Shown here: positions 35,623-44,206 of the stretch, in pieces
Layout of the letters: each line of letters begins with the position of its first letter
Position numbering within the stretch: position 1 is the first letter of the stretch
Source: Bacteroides sp. Marseille-P3684
GTDB taxonomy: Bacteria > Bacteroidota > Bacteroidia > Bacteroidales > Bacteroidaceae
DNA: 62,735 nt
Assembly: GCF_900291465.1 (NCBI RefSeq)
Contig: NZ_LT985808.1
Location: 2,861,803-2,924,537 of the forward strand
Direction: 5' to 3'
Translations under genes and position numbers: made by a program
Notes under the pieces: model-generated
The model's input: the letters and a program-made list of their open reading frames with translations, nothing else
What the model was told of the DNA's origin: nothing
The model's database searches: none

Positions 35623-36453
35623 TTACTTGCGGTTGCGGTAGTCAGTGGGCGACATGCCGCAATGCTTTCTGAAGTAACGTCCGAAGGTGGACTGGTCGGT
35701 GAAGTTCATCGCATCGGCAATCTCCTTGATGCTCATGGACGTCGTACTGAGGTAATGCTGTGCACGGACGATGGAGGCGGTCTCTATCCACTGGATGGCG
35801 GTGCGTCCGGTCTTTGCCTTTACGACCGACGAGAAGTAGTTGGGTGACAGATGCTGCTCGGTGGCATAGAAAGTCACCTTGCGTTCCCGGGTACAATGTT
35901 GCATCAGGGAATGGAAGAACCGGTTAAAGATGTTGTCCTCACGGCTCTGGGGAATCTCCTCCACCGGCGACCCTTCGAAATAAATCTCCAGCGCCTCCAG
36001 AAACAAAGCCTGCAAAAGGGTCCGGATCAGCAGACGGCGCATTGCCGCACCTTGTCCGGACTCCGTCTGCACGGACAACCGGGAACGGTCAAGCATCAGC
36101 TCCACCAGCTGCTCCATGCGCCCATACTGCGCCGAGGTGATGCGGATGCACGGATGGCCGCGCAACAGCATCACGTCCTGCAAAGGCATGTCAGACAGGG
36201 TCGTGTAGAGCCGGTCCAGCTCCGTCAACAGCAGAAAGCCGTCGAAGTCATCGCTGTGGCGCACAATCCGTGTAGAGGTATAAGGAACATGAAAACACAA
36301 GAAACAGCCGTTCACCGGGTAGACACGGTCATTGACCAGGATGTCTGCCTGTCCCCGTCGGCAAAGGAAGAAACCAATCTCATTCTGTGCCGTCAAGCCA
36401 TACGTAGCGTTCACTTCCGCCAGGTCCAATATACGAAACAATGACTTTTCCAT
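35623..36453 (-). CDS. AraC family transcriptional regulator
   Basis: A 276-residue regulator. The N-terminal cupin-like sensing domain spans residues of about 1-160 (ADILVNDRVYPVNGCFLCFH). The C-terminal AraC double HTH spans about 180-276 (VTFYATEQHLSPNYFSSVVK and STTSMSIKEIADAMNFTDQS TFGRYFRKHCGMSP). Start chosen at MEKSLFRILDL, because the -7 box TATCTTTG lies at 36479-36472, only 18 bases upstream; MQMEKS two codons earlier is also possible. It is convergent with and abuts the efflux operon, so control of that operon is a fair guess. Confidence 0.88.
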   Translation of the reverse strand: MEKSLFRILDLAEVNATYGLTAQNEIGFFLCRRGQADILVNDRVYPVNGCFLCFHVPYTSTRIVRHSDDFDGFLLLTELDRLYTTLSDMPLQDVMLLRGHPCIRITSAQYGRMEQLVELMLDRSRLSVQTESGQGAAMRRLLIRTLLQALFLEALEIYFEGSPVEEIPQSREDNIFNRFFHSLMQHCTRERKVTFYATEQHLSPNYFSSVVKAKTGRTAIQWIETASIVRAQHYLSTTSMSIKEIADAMNFTDQSTFGRYFRKHCGMSPTDYRNRK

Positions 36454-36471
36454 CTGCATGCAGTTTGTCGG

Positions 36472-36479
36472 CAAAGATA
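36472..36479 (-). promoter_or_regulatory. Promoter -7 box of AraC-type gene
   Basis: TATCTTTG on the minus strand. It limits the possible start codons of the gene to 36459 or 36453. Confidence 0.65.
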
Positions 36480-36670
36480 AGGAAATATCCAAACTCCATA
36501 AAAGGACCATCCCTTTATAATAAGCCTAACTGGAATAATCCGACAGACAGGAATCTCAACATACATTTCGCACCAAGCAGAGAAGGAAAAGGAAGCATCT
36601 ATCAGCTTTTTTCGTTGAAATTGCACAATTCTTCCCCTGTATTGCACTTCCGCCGATGAACGGGCTACCC

Positions 36671-36678
36671 TATCTTTG
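36671..36678 (+). promoter_or_regulatory. Promoter -7 box of activase-fusion gene
   Basis: TATCTTTG on the plus strand, 22 bases before the ATG at 36701. The upstream in-frame ATG at 36656 precedes it and so cannot be in this transcript. Confidence 0.7.
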
Positions 36679-36700
36679 CCGATTCAAAAACGAGACTCAA

Positions 36701-39700
36701 ATGTACAGGATAGGATTAGATGTAGGTTCTACCACCATCAAGACAATCGTGCTCGATGAGAGCGGCCGGATTGTTTATTCACGCTACGAACGTCACCACG
36801 CCAAAATACAGGAAAAGTTACTCGCCCTGCTGTCGGACATACGTACCCGGCTGGGCGACGCCGAGGTCACGCTCCGCCTGACAGGCTCTGTCGGGATGGG
36901 TATTGCCGAACGGTGCCGCCTCCCCTTCGTACAGGAGGTGGTCGCCGCGACCAACTACATCGCCCGCAACCATCGGGAAGTGTCTACACTGATTGACATC
37001 GGCGGTGAAGATGCCAAAGTCGTCTTCCTCCACGAGGGCGAAGCCACCGACCTGCGCATGAACGGCAACTGTGCCGGAGGTACGGGAGCTTTCATCGACC
37101 AGATGGCTATCCTGCTGAACGTGACTCCCGACGAGCTGGGGACCCTGGCGCTGAACGCCACACACATCTACCCCATCGCGTCGCGTTGTGGCGTGTTCAG
37201 CAAGACAGACATCCAGAACCTCATCGCCAAGAACGCCTGCAAGGAGGACATCGCCGCCTCTATCTTCCACGCCGTTGCCGTGCAGGTCATCGTGACCCTG
37301 GCACACGGATGTGACATCACGGCGCCGCTGTTGTTCTGCGGAGGTCCGCTCACCTTCCTGCCTGCCCTGCGCAAAGCGTTCACCGACTACCTGCAACTGT
37401 CGCCCGACGAGGTCGTGCTGCCTGAAGACAGCCACCTGATACCCGCCTGGGGCTCCGCCTTGTCGGAGGAGGACAGCCAGCCGGTCCGCCTTTCCAGCCT
37501 GAGCGACTCCATCAACCGGCATTTGTCCGTCACCTACCAGCCTGCCGAAAGCCTGGAACCCATCTTCAGCGATGACGACGACTACCGCCGGTGGAAAGAA
37601 CGCATCTCGCAAAGCCCCATCCGGGAAGGCAGCCTCCGACCCGGCGTTGAAGAAGTGACGCTGGGCATCGACTCCGGCTCGACCACAACGAAGATTGTCG
37701 TCCTCAACCGCCGGAACGAGCTGCTGTATACCTACTACCACGGCAATGACGGCAACCCGATAGCGACCGTGGAGAAAGGACTCCGCCTGTTCCGCGAACG
37801 GTGCGAAGAGGCGGGCACGCAAATCCGCATCACCGGCAGCTGCTCCACCGGTTATGGGGAAGACCTCATCAAGGCAGCCTTCCGCCTCAACGGAGGCATC
37901 ATCGAAACCATAGCCCACTACATGGCAGCCCGCCATGTGACGAAGGATGTGTCCTTCATCCTCGACATCGGCGGACAGGACATGAAGGCGATGTTCGTAT
38001 CGGGAGGGGTCATCAACCGCATCGAAATCAATGAAGCCTGCTCTTCGGGATGCGGCTCGTTCATCGAGACGTTCGCCAAGTCACTGGGTCTCCCGGTGCA
38101 GGACTTTGCGGCTGAAGCCTGTCGTGCCACCCGCCCCTACGACCTGGGCACCCGCTGCACGGTGTTCATGAACTCCAAGGTGAAACAGGCACTCCGTGAG
38201 GGAGCCGGACTCGGGGACATCGCAGCCGGACTGTCCTACTCGGTCGTGAAGAACTGCCTGTACAAGGTGCTCCGCCTGAAGAGCACCGAGGAACTGGGAC
38301 CGCACATCGTGGTGCAGGGAGGGACCATGAAGAATGACTCCGTGGTGCGTGCCTTCGAGAAACTCATCGGCAGAGAGGTGTTCCGCAGCAACTATCCGGA
38401 GCTGATGGGCGCCATCGGGTGCGCACTCTATGCCCGCCAATATGCTTCGGCTGACGCCACGCTCGACGAAGTGCTGGGCAGCGCCTCCTACACCACCCGT
38501 CCGCTGAACTGCCACGGATGTGAAAACCAATGTCTCATCACAACCTACCGCTTCGCAAACGGCAACCGCTACTACTCGGGCAACCGCTGCGAAAAGGTAT
38601 TTACCAATAAAGGTACGGAACAGCGACAGGGACAGAACGTCTATGCCCGGAAGGAGCATCTGCTGTTCGACCGCCACATCGAGGTGGAGCATCCCATAGC
38701 CGTCATCGGCATCCCGCGCTGCCTGAACCTGTACGAGGAGTATCCCTTCTGGCACACACTGCTCAACCGTTGCGGTCTGCGGACGGTACTGTCGGCGCCG
38801 TCGAGCTTTGCCGCATACGAAGCCAAAGCCAAGCTGGTGATGTCGGACAACATCTGCTTCCCCGCCAAGTTGGCGCACAGCCACATCCAGGACCTTATCG
38901 ACCGCCGGGTAGACCGCATCTTCATGCCCTTCGTCGTCTTCGAGAAACAGGAAAGCGGACAGAACAGTTACAACTGCCCCATCGTCTCGGGCTATGCCGA
39001 GGTCATCAAGAGCGTGCAGCGTGTGGGCGTCCCCATTGACTCGCCGACGATAACCTTCAAGGACAAGGACCTGCTCTACAAGCAGTGCAAGGCGTATCTC
39101 CGGACGTTCAGCATCCCGGAAAAGACCATTCGAAAGGCATTTGAAGAGGCTTTGAAGGAAGCAGACCGTTTTGAAGAACAGCTCATCGATGCCAACCAGC
39201 AGGTACTCGCGGCAGCCGACAGACAGACGCTGACCATCCTGCTCGCCGGACGTCCCTACCACACCGACCCGCTGATTCAGCACAAGCTCTCGGACATGAT
39301 TGCCGCGATGGGAGTCAACGTCCTGACAGACGACCTCGTCCGCCACACGTCCCTCCCCATGGAAGACGTGCACTACCTCTCGCAGTGGGCATATCCCAAC
39401 CGCATCCTGAAAGCCGCCAAGTGGGTTGCCATGCAGGGACCACACATCCAGTGCATGCAGATGACCTCGTTCGGATGCGGACCGGACGCCCTGCTCACCG
39501 ACGAGACCCGCGACCTGCTGAAACGGTACGGGAAGACACTCACCCTGCTGAAGATTGACGACGTGAGCAACATCGGTTCCATCAAGTTGCGCGTCCGCTC
39601 CACCATCGAAAGCCTGCGCCTGTCGGGGAAGGAGGAGGCACGTCCGGCTGTCCGTCCGTTTGTCACCACACCGCCCTTCCGTGAGGAAGACCGGAAGCGG

Positions 39701-40936
39701 AAAATCATCGCCCCGTTCTTCACCCCGTTCATCTCTCCGCTGATTCCGCCCCTCATGAAGCTTGCCGGCTATGACGTGGAGAACCTGCCCGTGAGCGACA
39801 CGGCATCCTGCGACTGGGGACTGAAGTACGCCAACAATGAAGTCTGCTATCCTGCCACCCTCATCGTGGGCGACATCGTGAAGGCCTTCAAGGAAGGACG
39901 TTACGACCCGGAAACGACTGCCGTAGCCATGACCCAGACGGGAGGACAGTGCCGTGCCTCGAACTACCTCTCGCTCATCCAGCGTGCCCTGGCAGAATCC
40001 GGCTTCGGACAGGTGCCCGTCATCTCCCTCACCTTCGGCGGACAGCTGGGCAACGAGCAGCCGGGCTTCCGCGTCAACTGGTTCAAGATGCTCCCGACCA
40101 TCCTGAATGCGCTGCTCTTCTCCGACTGCATAGCCAAGCTCTACTATGCCACCATCGTGCGGGAGAAGGAAGAAGGGACTGCCGTCCGCCTCAAAGAGAA
40201 GTACCTGGACATCGCCAAACGGTTGATAGAGAACGGCAGTACGGACGAATGGCTTGCGACACTGCGCACGGCAGCAGCCGAGTTTGACGCCGCCGCCTGT
40301 GACCGGGACGTGCCCCGGGTAGGCATTGTGGGAGAGATTTTCCTCAAGTTCAACCCCTTTGCGCAAAAGAACATTTGCGAATGGCTCATCAGCCGACGCA
40401 TCGAGGTCGTCCCTCCCCTCCTGACCGACTTCTTCGTCCAGGGATTCGTCAACTACAAGGTGAACCAAGACACCGGACTCCAGAAGAAGGTCGTACCCGG
40501 CAGCCTCATCCACTGGCTCTACAAGCTGGTATGGAGACGGATGGAGAAGTTCAACCGTGCCGGCAGCCGGTTCCGTCACTTCACCCCCTTTGCCAATGTG
40601 TTCGATGAGTCCAAGGAAGCTTCGCGCATCATCTCGCTCAGCGCCCAGTTTGGCGAAGGCTGGCTGTTGCCCGGGGAAATTCTTTCCCTTGCGCGCCAAC
40701 GGGTTGACCATGTCATCAGCCTGCAACCTTTCGGCTGTATTGCCAACCACATTGTCTCAAAAGGCATCGAGAAACGCATCAAGGACCTCTATCCCCAGAT
40801 GCACCTGCTCTCACTTGACTTCGACAGCGGCGTGAGTGACGTGAACATCATGAACCGTCTGTTGCTGTTCACGAACAGTCTGAAGACCGAGGAGAGTCAC
40901 GCATCAAGAACGGACCGGGACATTGCCGCCCGATAG
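36701..40936 (+). CDS. Giant CoA-dehydratase activase fusion protein
   Basis: A 1411-residue cytoplasmic protein. Two BadF/BadG-type ASKHA ATPase modules lie in tandem: residues of about 1-270 (IGLDVGSTTIKTIVLDESG, NCAGGTGAFIDQ) and about 318-590 (LGIDSGSTTTKIVVLNRRN, EACSSGCGSFIE). The Cys in each helix-cluster motif would hold a shared [4Fe-4S]. A Cys-rich NCHGCENQCLI stretch (about residue 605) leads into DUF2229 and a C-terminal 2-hydroxyacyl-CoA dehydratase-like region. Activases energise electrons for 2-hydroxyacyl-CoA dehydratases; this fused form is widespread in anaerobes but its reaction is not established. Start at 36701 is set by the promoter. Confidence 0.85.
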   Translation: MYRIGLDVGSTTIKTIVLDESGRIVYSRYERHHAKIQEKLLALLSDIRTRLGDAEVTLRLTGSVGMGIAERCRLPFVQEVVAATNYIARNHREVSTLIDIGGEDAKVVFLHEGEATDLRMNGNCAGGTGAFIDQMAILLNVTPDELGTLALNATHIYPIASRCGVFSKTDIQNLIAKNACKEDIAASIFHAVAVQVIVTLAHGCDITAPLLFCGGPLTFLPALRKAFTDYLQLSPDEVVLPEDSHLIPAWGSALSEEDSQPVRLSSLSDSINRHLSVTYQPAESLEPIFSDDDDYRRWKERISQSPIREGSLRPGVEEVTLGIDSGSTTTKIVVLNRRNELLYTYYHGNDGNPIATVEKGLRLFRERCEEAGTQIRITGSCSTGYGEDLIKAAFRLNGGIIETIAHYMAARHVTKDVSFILDIGGQDMKAMFVSGGVINRIEINEACSSGCGSFIETFAKSLGLPVQDFAAEACRATRPYDLGTRCTVFMNSKVKQALREGAGLGDIAAGLSYSVVKNCLYKVLRLKSTEELGPHIVVQGGTMKNDSVVRAFEKLIGREVFRSNYPELMGAIGCALYARQYASADATLDEVLGSASYTTRPLNCHGCENQCLITTYRFANGNRYYSGNRCEKVFTNKGTEQRQGQNVYARKEHLLFDRHIEVEHPIAVIGIPRCLNLYEEYPFWHTLLNRCGLRTVLSAPSSFAAYEAKAKLVMSDNICFPAKLAHSHIQDLIDRRVDRIFMPFVVFEKQESGQNSYNCPIVSGYAEVIKSVQRVGVPIDSPTITFKDKDLLYKQCKAYLRTFSIPEKTIRKAFEEALKEADRFEEQLIDANQQVLAAADRQTLTILLAGRPYHTDPLIQHKLSDMIAAMGVNVLTDDLVRHTSLPMEDVHYLSQWAYPNRILKAAKWVAMQGPHIQCMQMTSFGCGPDALLTDETRDLLKRYGKTLTLLKIDDVSNIGSIKLRVRSTIESLRLSGKEEARPAVRPFVTTPPFREEDRKRKIIAPFFTPFISPLIPPLMKLAGYDVENLPVSDTASCDWGLKYANNEVCYPATLIVGDIVKAFKEGRYDPETTAVAMTQTGGQCRASNYLSLIQRALAESGFGQVPVISLTFGGQLGNEQPGFRVNWFKMLPTILNALLFSDCIAKLYYATIVREKEEGTAVRLKEKYLDIAKRLIENGSTDEWLATLRTAAAEFDAAACDRDVPRVGIVGEIFLKFNPFAQKNICEWLISRRIEVVPPLLTDFFVQGFVNYKVNQDTGLQKKVVPGSLIHWLYKLVWRRMEKFNRAGSRFRHFTPFANVFDESKEASRIISLSAQFGEGWLLPGEILSLARQRVDHVISLQPFGCIANHIVSKGIEKRIKDLYPQMHLLSLDFDSGVSDVNIMNRLLLFTNSLKTEESHASRTDRDIAAR

Positions 40937-40959
40937 CCTTCCCTCATCAAGCATCACGA

Positions 40960-40991
40960 AGGGCCGGTCTCCCCACGAGGAGGTCGGCTCT
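40960..40991 (+). terminator. Terminator of activase-fusion gene
   Basis: AGGGCCGGTCTCC pairs with GGAGGTCGGCTCT across a short CCACGA loop and is followed by TGTTGT. It begins 24 bases after the stop codon. Confidence 0.65.
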
Positions 40992-41053
40992 TGTTGTATC
41001 CATTTCCGCCTGAAGCTGAACCTTGTTCCGCCTCTTCAGCAAGGCCATCGTAT

Positions 41054-41156
41054 TCCCACGGCGTGGGACCGTGAGTTCCACGCCGTGGGACTGACAGTCC
41101 CAGCGCCTGGAACTCGAAGTCCCAAAGGCTGGAACCCGAAGTCCCAAAGCGTGGGA
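41054..41156. repeat. Palindrome array 3 (22-bp period, 5 units)
   Basis: Five odd-length palindromes are centred at 41061, 41083, 41105, 41127 and 41149, exactly 22 bp apart: TCCCACGGCGTGGGA, TTCCACGCCGTGGGA, TCCCAGCGCCTGGAA, TCCCAAAGGCTGGAA and TCCCAAAGCGTGGGA. The outer TCCCA/TGGGA arms are the most constant and the centre varies. The array lies between the convergent activase-fusion gene and nqrF, in a 667-bp gap that holds no convincing gene. Confidence 0.85.
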
Positions 41157-41203
41157 ATACGGTTGGGAATAACGAAGTTACAGGTTTGTATTGCAAATTA
41201 CTG

Positions 41204-41312
41204 CCAAATTACTATCTTTGAGCTATCAGAAACAGTCTACGAAAGCGACAAGGCAGGGTTCGCAAATTGTGATTTGCTTCCAAATTACTACCTTTGAACT
41301 ATCAAGAACAGT
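41204..41312 (+). repeat. Direct repeats each carrying a -7 box
   Basis: The 33-base stretches 41204-41236 and 41280-41312 are near-identical (CCAAATTACTAYCTTTGA, then CTATCA and AACAGT) and start 76 bp apart. Each holds a TATCTTTG or TACCTTTG box. They look like two copies of a promoter region with no gene directly behind. They may be the remains of a mobile or duplicated leader. Confidence 0.6.
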
Positions 41313-41393
41313 ACACTACAGACTATTTACTGATTATTAATGGTCTAAAAGCTCAATTAGAAAATCAAAAAGAGCTGTTTCAGAACAATAAAC

Positions 41394-41410
41394 CCCACTA
41401 TAAAGGTGGG
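41394..41410 (+). terminator. Short hairpin after tandem promoters
   Basis: CCCAC, loop TATAAAG, GTGGG, flanked by AAAC upstream and ATTTATGGTTT downstream. It could end a short transcript of about 110-190 nt from the tandem promoters at 41213-41296. Confidence 0.4.
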
Positions 41411-41512
41411 ATTTATGGTTTCCAAAAGAACCTCATTATTGTGCCATGAAACAAGGACACCTTCCCCAAAAACCATAAGCCTTCACTCTTAAACCCGCAT
41501 ACCAAACACAAA

Positions 41513-41550
41513 GCAGCGAAGCTGTTCCCAACGGGGTCAAGCTTCGCTGC
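41513..41550 (-). terminator. Terminator of the nqr operon
   Basis: An 11-bp perfect stem, GCAGCGAAGCT / AGCTTCGCTGC, with a 16-nt loop. On the minus strand it is followed by TTTGTGTTTGG. It lies 53 bases behind the nqrF stop. Confidence 0.75.
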
Positions 41551-41603
41551 TCTATCATATCACGGCAGGCATTACGCCTGCATACTATACCATATCCTGG
41601 ATA

Positions 41604-42872
41604 TCAACCGAAGTTATCGAACATCAGGTTCTTCATCGGAACACCCAAGCTGTCGAGCATACCCTCTACCGCCTTGCTCATCGGACCAGGACCGCACATG
41701 TAGTACTCTATGTCTTCAGGAGCTTCATGGTCCTTCAAGTAGGTGTCATAAATAACCTGGTGAACAAATCCCGGAGTATACTTCACGCCCGCAGCATCGG
41801 CAGCCGGGTCGGGACGGTCCAAAGCCAAGTGGAAAGAGAAATTCGGGAAATCACGTTCCAACTGAAGGAAGTCTTCCAGATAGAACACTTCATTGAGTGC
41901 ACGGGCGCCATAGAAGTAAGACATCTTGCGGTCAGTCGTATGCAATGTGCGAAGCATGTGCATAATCTGTGCACGCAACGGAGCCATACCGGCACCACCA
42001 CCAATCCACATCATCTCACGCTTGGAGTCGAAAATCGGATGGAAGTCTCCATAAGGACCGCTCATTGTCACCTTGTCACCAGGCTTCAACGTGAATATGT
42101 AGGAAGAAGCGATACCCGGCATCACGTCCATGAAGCCTACCTGAGGTTTCGGCTTGAAGGGCGGAGTGGCGATACGGACAGTCAGCATGATGCGGTCCCC
42201 TTCTGCCGGATAGTTCGCCATCGAATAGGCACGTACCGTAGGTTCGTCATTCTTGCATTTCAAACCAAACAGTCCGAACTTCTCCCACGACGGAAGGTAT
42301 TCCTTGCCAATCAGGTCCTTGTCAATATCCTTGTCATAATCCATGGAATAAGTAGGAATCTTTATCTGTGCATACGAGCCGGGGATAAAGTCCATGTGCT
42401 CACCGGGAGGCAATGCAACGATAAACTCCTTGATAAAGGTTGCCACGTTCTTGTTGGAGATGACTTCGCACTCCCACTCCTTGACACCCATTACCGACTC
42501 GGGAACCTTGATGCTCATGTCACCCTTCAACTTCACCTGACAGCCCAAGCGCCAATGGTCCTGACGCTGCTTACGGTTGAAATGAGGCAATTCGGAAGGC
42601 AGAATCTCACCTCCACCTTCTATTACCTGACACTTACATTGTCCACACGAGCCTTTACCACCACAAGCCGAAGACAGGTAGATGCCATTTACAGCCAATG
42701 TGTTCAACAGAGTGGAACCGGATTCCACTTCAAGTGTATTTTCCCCATTGATGGTAAGCTTCACGTTGCCCGAAGGAACCAGGTATTTCTTGGCCACCAG
42801 CAGGACGATTACCAATATCAGCATAACGGAGAGGAAAACCGCTATACTCGCAAAGATTAACTGTGTATTCAT
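41604..42872 (-). CDS. nqrF: Na+-NQR subunit F (NADH dehydrogenase, 2Fe-2S/FAD)
   Basis: A 422-residue electron-input subunit that oxidises NADH. It has one N-terminal TM (residues of about 4-26), then a ferredoxin domain whose four cysteines are visible in SACGGKGSCGQCKC and LGCQVKL. A ferredoxin-reductase-like module follows, with FAD motif RAYSMANYPAEG and NAD-site residues GGGAGMAPLRAQI and YYMCGPGPM. The length is near the family norm (about 410-430). It is the last gene of the nqrABCDEF operon, which couples NADH:quinone oxidoreduction to Na+ export. Confidence 0.96.
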   Translation of the reverse strand: MNTQLIFASIAVFLSVMLILVIVLLVAKKYLVPSGNVKLTINGENTLEVESGSTLLNTLAVNGIYLSSACGGKGSCGQCKCQVIEGGGEILPSELPHFNRKQRQDHWRLGCQVKLKGDMSIKVPESVMGVKEWECEVISNKNVATFIKEFIVALPPGEHMDFIPGSYAQIKIPTYSMDYDKDIDKDLIGKEYLPSWEKFGLFGLKCKNDEPTVRAYSMANYPAEGDRIMLTVRIATPPFKPKPQVGFMDVMPGIASSYIFTLKPGDKVTMSGPYGDFHPIFDSKREMMWIGGGAGMAPLRAQIMHMLRTLHTTDRKMSYFYGARALNEVFYLEDFLQLERDFPNFSFHLALDRPDPAADAAGVKYTPGFVHQVIYDTYLKDHEAPEDIEYYMCGPGPMSKAVEGMLDSLGVPMKNLMFDNFG

Positions 42873-42896
42873 GTCGTTACGATTACTCTTTGTTCA

Positions 42897-43520
42897 TTAT
42901 ATCTTCAGTCCAGAGAAACACATGAAGGCCATTGCCATCAGACCTACCACAATGAATGTGATGCCCAATCCCCGCAACGGAGCAGGCACATTGGAGTAAG
43001 CCATCTTTTCGCGTATGGCAGCCAAGCCTACGATGGCAAGCATCCAGCCGATACCTGAACCTAACGCATAAGAGATGGCATCCGCCACACCACCGATAAA
43101 CTGCGGGTCAGATTCACCCTTCACGATGCGTTGCTGCATAAACAGCGAGGCACCCATAATGGCACAGTTTACGGCAATCAACGGAAGGAAGATACCCAAT
43201 GAAGCATAGAGGGAAGGGCTGAAACGCTCTACTACCATCTCCACCAACTGGGTGATGGCGGCAATCACAGCAATAAACAGGATGAAGCTCAAGAAACTGA
43301 GATCAATACCAAAGATACCATCCGCTGAAAGCACACGAGTCTGCAGCAGATAGTTTACAGGGAGCGTCACCACCAAAACGAAAGTGACGGCAATGCCTAA
43401 TCCCACGGCTGTCTTCACGGTCTTTGACACGGCAAGGTATGAACACATACCCAGGAAGAAGGCAAATATCATGTTGTCGACAAATATCGAACGAACAAAT
43501 AGACTTAACAGATGTTCCAT
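42897..43520 (-). CDS. nqrE: Na+-NQR subunit E
   Basis: A 207-residue, six-TM inner-membrane subunit. [20 protein letters not shown] and the repeated Gly/Ala-rich helices are typical. NqrD and NqrE are inverted-topology paralogues that carry an intramembrane Fe-S centre between them; the expected cysteines are visible, for example in [13 protein letters not shown] and VNCAIMG. It is 24 bases upstream of nqrF. Confidence 0.95.
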   Translation of the reverse strand: MEHLLSLFVRSIFVDNMIFAFFLGMCSYLAVSKTVKTAVGLGIAVTFVLVVTLPVNYLLQTRVLSADGIFGIDLSFLSFILFIAVIAAITQLVEMVVERFSPSLYASLGIFLPLIAVNCAIMGASLFMQQRIVKGESDPQFIGGVADAISYALGSGIGWMLAIVGLAAIREKMAYSNVPAPLRGLGITFIVVGLMAMAFMCFSGLKI

Positions 43521-43558
43521 AATTTACAAAATTAAGGGGTTGATAGCGGCTTTGCCGG

Positions 43559-44191
43559 TTATTTGTCTTGCAATTCCTTGTGACGGCTACGCTGCCACCA
43601 GATGATGCAGGCGACAATCACAAGAGCCATGGGAGGCATCACCATCAAACCATTGTTTATATAACCGGCATCGTAAACTGACTGCGGGATGATGCGGAAA
43701 CCCAGCAATGTGCCGGAACCTAACAATTCGCGGAAGAACGCCACAATAACGAGAATCTTGGCATAACCCAGTCCGTTGCCCAGACCATCAAGGAACGATT
43801 CCCAAGGACCGTTGGACATGGCAAAGGCTTCCAGACGTCCCATCAGGATACAGTTAGTAATAATCAATCCGATATAGACCGAAAGCTGTACGCTCACATC
43901 ATAGGCAAAAGCCTTCAGGATTTCACTCACAATCGTCACCAACGCAGCGACGACGACCAGCTGCACGATGATGCGGATGCGGTTAGGGATTGTACGGCGG
44001 ATGAGCGAAATGATGACATTGGAGAAACCCGTAATGATGGTCACAGAGAGACCCATCACGATGGCAGGCTCCAGCTTGGCCGTCACCGCCAATGCCGAAC
44101 AGATGCCCAGCACTTGCACCGTCACGGGGTTGTTCAGACCGAGCGGTGTGGCAAATACTTCTTTGTTTTTCTTGGAAAATAATTGGCTCAT
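43559..44191 (-). CDS. nqrD: Na+-NQR subunit D
   Basis: A 210-residue, six-TM inner-membrane subunit paralogous to NqrE. LGNNPVTVQVLGICSALAVT-like sequence near the N-terminus (here LNNPVTVQVLGICSALAVTA) and ITNCILMGRLEAFAMSNGPW carry the family's paired cysteines. It is 38 bases upstream of nqrE. Confidence 0.95.
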   Translation of the reverse strand: MSQLFSKKNKEVFATPLGLNNPVTVQVLGICSALAVTAKLEPAIVMGLSVTIITGFSNVIISLIRRTIPNRIRIIVQLVVVAALVTIVSEILKAFAYDVSVQLSVYIGLIITNCILMGRLEAFAMSNGPWESFLDGLGNGLGYAKILVIVAFFRELLGSGTLLGFRIIPQSVYDAGYINNGLMVMPPMALVIVACIIWWQRSRHKELQDK

Positions 44192-44206
44192 ATTGCTTCT
44201 GTCCTC

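Noticed and set aside
38081-40750. 889-codon open frame on the minus strand
   Set aside because: It is a GC-driven shadow of the activase-fusion gene; the plus-strand frame has all family motifs.
40923-41297. 124-codon plus-strand frame across array 3
   Set aside because: It is composed of the activase terminator and the palindrome array; low-complexity translation with no start signal.
41294-41449. 51-codon frame beginning TTG behind the tandem repeats
   Set aside because: The TTG is part of the -7 box, so the codon would precede the transcript, and the frame runs through the hairpin at 41394-41410.
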